DNA of 64,000 bases from Bacillus sp. FJAT-29814 (GTDB lineage: Bacteria; Bacillota; Bacilli; Bacillales; Cytobacillaceae), in contig NZ_LMTJ01000003.1 of assembly GCF_001510715.1 (NCBI RefSeq), positions 470,927 to 534,926 on the forward strand. The letters run 5' to 3'. Positions 60,262 to 64,000 of this stretch are shown here, piece after piece. The notes beneath the pieces were generated by a model. It did not search any database, was not told the DNA's origin, and saw nothing but the letters and a program-made list of their open reading frames with translations. Each line of letters opens with the position of its first letter. Positions within the stretch are counted from its first letter, which is position 1. Made by a program: the position numbers and the translations under genes.

Positions 60262-60479
60262 TTCACCTCTTTCTACTTTCATAACAATTACAGCTTACAA
60301 AGCTTGTCGGTGGAGGAAGCAACGATATTTGGTGGGATTTAGAAAGTGCCGCGAATTGTCATAATATTGCCAACTATATCCGCGGTTACTGGAATTAACT
60401 GATTTATAATAATAAGGAGAGTTCTTTTGTGGATTTTTAGGCTGTATTTCGAATCTGATGATGGAAGGAGAGCATGGTC

Positions 60480-60980
60480 ATGAAAACGTTAATTGTTTAT
60501 TGCTCATCCCATGGTACGACAGAAAAGGCAGCCGGGATCGTTGCTGAACACCTGGAAGGTGAAGTGTTATCGGTTGATTTAAAGCGTGATAAGGTCGATT
60601 TCAACTTAAATGATTATGATACGGTGGTAATCGGTGGTTCGATTCATGCGGGTTCAATCCAGAGAAGAATCAAACAGTTTATCGCCAAACACCATGATGA
60701 ATTGCTGGAAAAGGAACTTGGCCTGTTCATTTGCTGCATGCGGGAGGGAGAGCTTGCGGTGGAACAATTTAATCAAGCCTTTCCACAAGACCTCAGAAAA
60801 AATTCGGTAGCGTTGGGTCTATTTGGCGGCGAATTTCTCGTTTCAAAAATGAATTTCTTTGAACGGCAGGTTGTAAAAAAGGTTGACGGGGTAGTGCAAG
60901 ACCGCTCAAATCTTGATATGAAAACCATCATGGAATTTACGAACAGAATCAATGACAGAAAATATGCCTTAAAACATTAA
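60480..60980 (+). CDS. Flavodoxin-domain protein (HemG-like)
   Basis: 166 residues from ATG 60480, 9 bases after GGAGA. FMN-binding flavodoxin fold: phosphate loop YCSSHGTTEKAAG (about 7-19), VVIGGSIHAGSIQRRIKQFI (about 49-68), and LFICCMREGE. It resembles menaquinone-dependent protoporphyrinogen oxidase and other flavodoxin_5 proteins, but the assignment as HemG is not secure. A poor hairpin with T-run follows at about 60993-61028. Confidence 0.85.
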   Translation: MKTLIVYCSSHGTTEKAAGIVAEHLEGEVLSVDLKRDKVDFNLNDYDTVVIGGSIHAGSIQRRIKQFIAKHHDELLEKELGLFICCMREGELAVEQFNQAFPQDLRKNSVALGLFGGEFLVSKMNFFERQVVKKVDGVVQDRSNLDMKTIMEFTNRINDRKYALKH

Positions 60981-61148
60981 TAAACTTTTCAAATTCGCCT
61001 CTTTAGCAGAAGGGGCTGTTTTTTTTTAATAGCTTATGCCGAATGGTTTTATTAAAGAAGCAATTTGATTTTTGTTCAGATTATCGTTATAATTTCCAAG
61101 TGTTTGGAACTTGTTGGAAAAAAGGATCACAACTAGAGTGAGGTTAAC

Positions 61149-62195
61149 ATGAAGATTTGGTTTAACAGATGGTTTACCACAGTTTCGCATTATATAGATA
61201 TGATCCGTGACAATCCTGACAACAGGAAATTTATTATTTATGGGACAAGCCCCAATCCGGATGCACTTTATTTGCAATATTGTGACCATGCCTATGTAGA
61301 ACCGGAAATATCCGGTGATGAGTATATTGAATATTGTCTTGATTTTTGTCAAACGCATGGAATTGATATTTTCATTCCGCGGAAAGAGAATGTGCAAATT
61401 TCCAAGCGGATGTCCGATTTTGAAGCAATCGGGGTGAAGGTACTAGTTTGTCCCGACGCCAAGTTGGTGGAAACGCTAGACAATAAAGCAGCTGCCTATC
61501 AACTGTTTTTGAAAAAGCAGGATGAAGGTGTGCCGATTTTTTCGATTCCTGACCATTACGTTGTCAATAATATCGCTGATTTTAAAAAGGCGTTCCAGTT
61601 GCTAAAAGAAAAAGGTCATGAGGTCTGTTTTAAGCCTGTAATTGGAGAAGGGGCGAATGGTTTTCGAGTGATAAAGGAAGAAATTGATTCAGTCGACCAG
61701 CTTCTCCTCCACGGCACCAGCTTTCGCATGCCTTTTAGCTATGCTTGTGATATTTTGGGCCAGCAGGAAACATTCCCGGATTTAATGGTGCTTGAATATT
61801 TGGACGGCCGGGAATACAGTATTGATTGTTTAGCGTCACAAGAAAAGATGTATGTGGCAATTCCGAGAATGAAAGGCGACGGCCGGGTCCGGGAGCTTGT
61901 GAACCACCGCGACCTAATTGAAATAGCTCATCAATTTCATCAGGAATTCAAATTGCCATACATTTTCAATATCCAGTTAAAATATAACAACGGAGTACCC
62001 AAACTCCTCGAAATCAACCCGCGCATGAGCGGCGGCATGCACATCAGCTGCCTCTCAGGAATCAACCTCCCATACATGGCCATCAAACTCCTGCTCGGAG
62101 AAAAAATAGGCGGGATAACACCGAGGTTCGGCATTCGCGCCAGCCACATTGAAAAGGAAATGATTCTCAAAGACGGTTGGTGTCAGGCACCATAG
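61149..62195 (+). CDS. ATP-grasp domain protein
   Basis: 348 residues. A pre-ATP-grasp alpha/beta domain (1-110, KFIIYGTSPNPDALYLQYCD) is followed by the ATP-binding part with CFKPVIGEGANGFRVIKEEI (about 160-179), LMVLEYLDGREYSIDCLAS and the metal site LLEINPRMSGGMHISC near 293. It probably ligates a carboxylate to an amine, or acts in stress-linked biosynthesis; the substrate is unknown. The last residues (GWCQAP) are encoded within a GGTGTCAGGCACC palindrome, so the C-terminus may have been altered by a repeat insertion. Confidence 0.87.
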   Translation: MKIWFNRWFTTVSHYIDMIRDNPDNRKFIIYGTSPNPDALYLQYCDHAYVEPEISGDEYIEYCLDFCQTHGIDIFIPRKENVQISKRMSDFEAIGVKVLVCPDAKLVETLDNKAAAYQLFLKKQDEGVPIFSIPDHYVVNNIADFKKAFQLLKEKGHEVCFKPVIGEGANGFRVIKEEIDSVDQLLLHGTSFRMPFSYACDILGQQETFPDLMVLEYLDGREYSIDCLASQEKMYVAIPRMKGDGRVRELVNHRDLIEIAHQFHQEFKLPYIFNIQLKYNNGVPKLLEINPRMSGGMHISCLSGINLPYMAIKLLLGEKIGGITPRFGIRASHIEKEMILKDGWCQAP

Positions 62196-62206
62196 AAAGA
62201 CAAATC

Positions 62207-62240
62207 CCCCATTTGTCCACCTGGGGTGGACAAAATGGGG
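62207..62240. repeat. Long GC-rich hairpin after the ATP-grasp gene
   Basis: CCCCATTTGTCCACC pairs with GGTGGACAAAATGGGG (one extra base) around TGG. It lacks a T-run, so it looks more like a dispersed palindromic repeat than a plain terminator. The near-palindrome GGTGTCAGGCACC lies 15 bp before it (62179-62191). Confidence 0.6.
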
Positions 62241-62364
62241 AAATGAGGAGTAGGCATTCAACCATCGGATTTGTTCGGGATACCTTGATTTATTATTATT
62301 TAATATTAGGGTAGAATAGTGAAGATTCTAATAATTTTATTTAAGTTGGAAGGAGGGATGGGGA

Positions 62365-62751
62365 TTGACTTATTCGGAACTGGAGTTGGTTGCTCAGACG
62401 AGTAAGGGTCATGTGAGCAACGTGAAGTTGTTTGATTATTTCGATCAGGCACGGATGGAATGGTATCGTTTTTGCATTGAACAGGGTGTTGAGGCTGTGG
62501 CCGTACATATCAAAGTTGATTATAAAAAGGAAGTATTCAATAATGATAGTTTAATAGTCAGAACCTGGCTGGAAAGAGTAGGAAATACAAGCTTTACACT
62601 GATGCAGCAAATGGAAAATACCCAGGGGAATCAGATTGCTTCAGCGGAAGTTATACTCACGACGATTAATCGACAGACCCGAATAAAAACGGCTGTACCC
62701 CAAGGAGTAAGAGACTTGCTTCATCAAGATGCAGAATTAGTAACAAACTGA
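62365..62751 (+). CDS. Acyl-CoA thioesterase, YbgC/4HBT hotdog family
   Basis: 128 residues from TTG 62365 with GGAGGG upstream. Hotdog fold with GHVSNVKLFDYFDQARMEWY near 14-33 as the active-site helix (the usual Asp/Asn-His position reads GHVSN) and VHIKVDYKKEVFNNDSLIVR near 48-67. It hydrolyses acyl-CoA thioesters; chain preference is unknown. Single gene with a terminator. Confidence 0.82.
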   Translation: MTYSELELVAQTSKGHVSNVKLFDYFDQARMEWYRFCIEQGVEAVAVHIKVDYKKEVFNNDSLIVRTWLERVGNTSFTLMQQMENTQGNQIASAEVILTTINRQTRIKTAVPQGVRDLLHQDAELVTN

Positions 62752-62779
62752 CATGAACGATAAATATAAGAATGCATAG

Positions 62780-62813
62780 ACCATCACTGGATTCTACAGG
62801 GATGGTTTTTTAT
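62780..62813 (+). terminator. Terminator of the thioesterase gene
   Basis: ACCATC pairs with GATGGT across a 15-base loop, followed by TTTTTTATTTT. The rest of the 62814-63066 gap shows no further gene. Confidence 0.65.
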
Positions 62814-63066
62814 TTTGAAAAATAGGGAGTATCTATAAAGGGAAAATCATTTCGGATAGGGAATTTATCCTACTTGATATTATTTATTAGGAAAAAAGGT
62901 CTATATAAATGTAAAAATATGTGATAACATGTAATAAAATCCAGGGAACATTTAGCGAAATATGGAAAATATTGTTTTGCGAGTTTCCTATGTGATACAT
63001 AAGGAGTCTTCTAATTTAGGTATCTATAAAATTTCATACACAAATGAGAGAAAAGGAAGGGATCCC

Positions 63067-64000
63067 ATGGGTTTCAAATTAAAGTTAACCTTAGTATTTT
63101 TACTTATTTTTTCTCAACTTCCTATGCATTCTGCGATGGCTAAAGAATTACCGAAATGGATTCCATATGGGGAAGATATCGGAGGTGACAGCTCGCCGAA
63201 GAGAATAGATATTGTTGGAGATGAAGTCTATCCTGCTGTTTTTTATTATTCGGACAGTGAGTACATATATTTTCGGATGAGAGTAAATGAAAATCCAAAA
63301 GGCCCTAATGGTTTTGGTCAGTTTGCATGGACAGTAGTATTTAATACTGATACCAAGTTTGAAGGCTGGGAGTATATGCTTACGGTTAACGGTAAAGATG
63401 AACGTGTTGAATTATGGAAAAATGCAGGTGAGAAGAAAAAGGGTCACGATTGGAATACTGAAGAAGATTATCAATTATGGAGTGGACCTGCGTCCCAGTA
63501 TGCAAAAATAGAAGAAACTGAAACAACATTTGATAATGACCAGGATTATTTCATTGATTGGAAAATATCGCTTTCTACTTTTACAGATTTTACGAAAATT
63601 GATATTAACACTCCTTTTCGGATGTTCTTCGTAACCTCCGCTTCTACAAATAATAAAAATTTTTTTGAGGGGGACATCGTTGGGGGAGAAGCTACTGTAA
63701 CACTAAACCGGGCACCGACTATAAAAGAGCTTTCTAAGGTAAAAATCGATAAAAACACCTTGGCTGAAGGTATAGTTGAGGCCAATGACCCGGATGGCGA
63801 TGCGTTAAATTATACGATTTCTGCCCAAGGTGCGCACGGTATAGCTGAGATAAACGGGGCGAACGAGTGGAAATATTCACCTGAGAAGGATTATGTAGGT
63901 GAAGACAGCTTTACAATCACTGTTTCGGATGGAAAAGGCGGTACTGTAAGTGCTGAAGTCAAAATCCAGGTTAACGAAGTTGATGTAGAAGAACCGCCTG
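63067..64000 (+). CDS. Secreted protein with cadherin/Ig-like repeat (N-terminal part)
   Basis: At least 311 residues, open at the window end. A signal peptide is clear: MGFKLKLTLVFLLIFSQLPM, then HSAMA before the predicted cut at KELPKW. The next 190 residues form a domain with many aromatic residues (PAVFYYSDSEYIYFRMRVNE, FAWTVVFNTDTKFEGWEYML). From about 220 a cadherin/tandem-95-type repeat begins: DPDGDALNYTISAQGAHGIA and VGEDSFTITVSDGKGGTVSA. Such proteins are large cell-surface adhesins or enzymes. The ribosome site AAGGAAGGG precedes the ATG. Confidence 0.85.
   Translation, partial: MGFKLKLTLVFLLIFSQLPMHSAMAKELPKWIPYGEDIGGDSSPKRIDIVGDEVYPAVFYYSDSEYIYFRMRVNENPKGPNGFGQFAWTVVFNTDTKFEGWEYMLTVNGKDERVELWKNAGEKKKGHDWNTEEDYQLWSGPASQYAKIEETETTFDNDQDYFIDWKISLSTFTDFTKIDINTPFRMFFVTSASTNNKNFFEGDIVGGEATVTLNRAPTIKELSKVKIDKNTLAEGIVEANDPDGDALNYTISAQGAHGIAEINGANEWKYSPEKDYVGEDSFTITVSDGKGGTVSAEVKIQVNEVDVEEPP

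Noticed and set aside
1..64000. tRNA or rRNA genes
   Set aside because: No cloverleaf-type or rRNA-like stretch was noticed on either strand; a covariance search would be decisive.

Overview
The window is a low-GC Firmicutes chromosome, most likely a Bacillaceae member close to Neobacillus/Bacillus. The signs are AGGAGG-type ribosome sites with frequent TTG and GTG starts, a T-box leader, strong hairpin-plus-T-run terminators, DUF24/HxlR, CsoR and RelP/YwaC-type proteins, a YhgE/Pip protein and a Mn-type pyrophosphatase. A remnant nap (periplasmic nitrate reductase) cluster is rare in Gram-positives but known from denitrifying bacilli. I saw no rRNA, tRNA or CRISPR array.

Layout. 1-4740 (minus): GntR regulator, Cys/Met-type PLP enzyme and a carbohydrate ABC transporter in one operon under a clear promoter/operator. 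5.1-11.4 kb: DUF523 protein, MFS pump with a possible attenuation leader, T-box-controlled second methionyl-tRNA synthetase, MerR-EamA pair, cupin. 11.4-13.2 kb: TnpB element next to a gutted hxlR. 13.4-18.8 kb: acyl-CoA ligase, R2lox oxidase, aldehyde dehydrogenase and Fe-alcohol dehydrogenase, which together read as a terminal-oxidation pathway. 18.9-24.9 kb: two GNATs, Mn-pyrophosphatase, coiled-coil protein, YhgE/Pip protein.

25.0-45.14 kb is an AT-rich island bounded by about 45-bp inverted repeats. Both ends carry further inward-facing ATTCAC...TTGCGAAAA-type boxes, as expected of a Tn7-like transposon. It holds decayed tniQ/tnsD-like genes but no tnsABC, and a cargo of defence-type genes: HEPN protein, DUF6236 gene, AbiJ-like nuclease, HNH fragment, Gabija (gajA/gajB), an Mrr nuclease/XPB-like helicase/partner operon, a RES-domain protein and a phospholipase-D-like protein. 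Its right end lies about 10 bp from a napA gene that has lost its first four fifths; napB, napD and napF follow.

45.1-64 kb: nap remnant, tag, TetR regulator, a frameshifted relP and a DinB-family gene. Then comes a copper operon (copA, His-rich secreted protein, glutaredoxin-like gene, csoR, copZ). The glutaredoxin-like gene has an in-frame UGA exactly at the first cysteine of its CxxC motif, followed by a hairpin that fits the bacterial SECIS pattern, so it is a candidate selenoprotein. Sugar kinase, UMF1 transporter, phosphodiesterase, esterase, phoD-like pseudogene, flavodoxin, ATP-grasp, thioesterase and a secreted Ig-like protein (cut by the window end) complete the region.

Several genes are broken (hxlR, HNH, tniQ/tnsD-like genes, napA, relP, phoD-like). 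Some of the frameshifts fall in A-runs, so sequence error must be excluded before biology is inferred.
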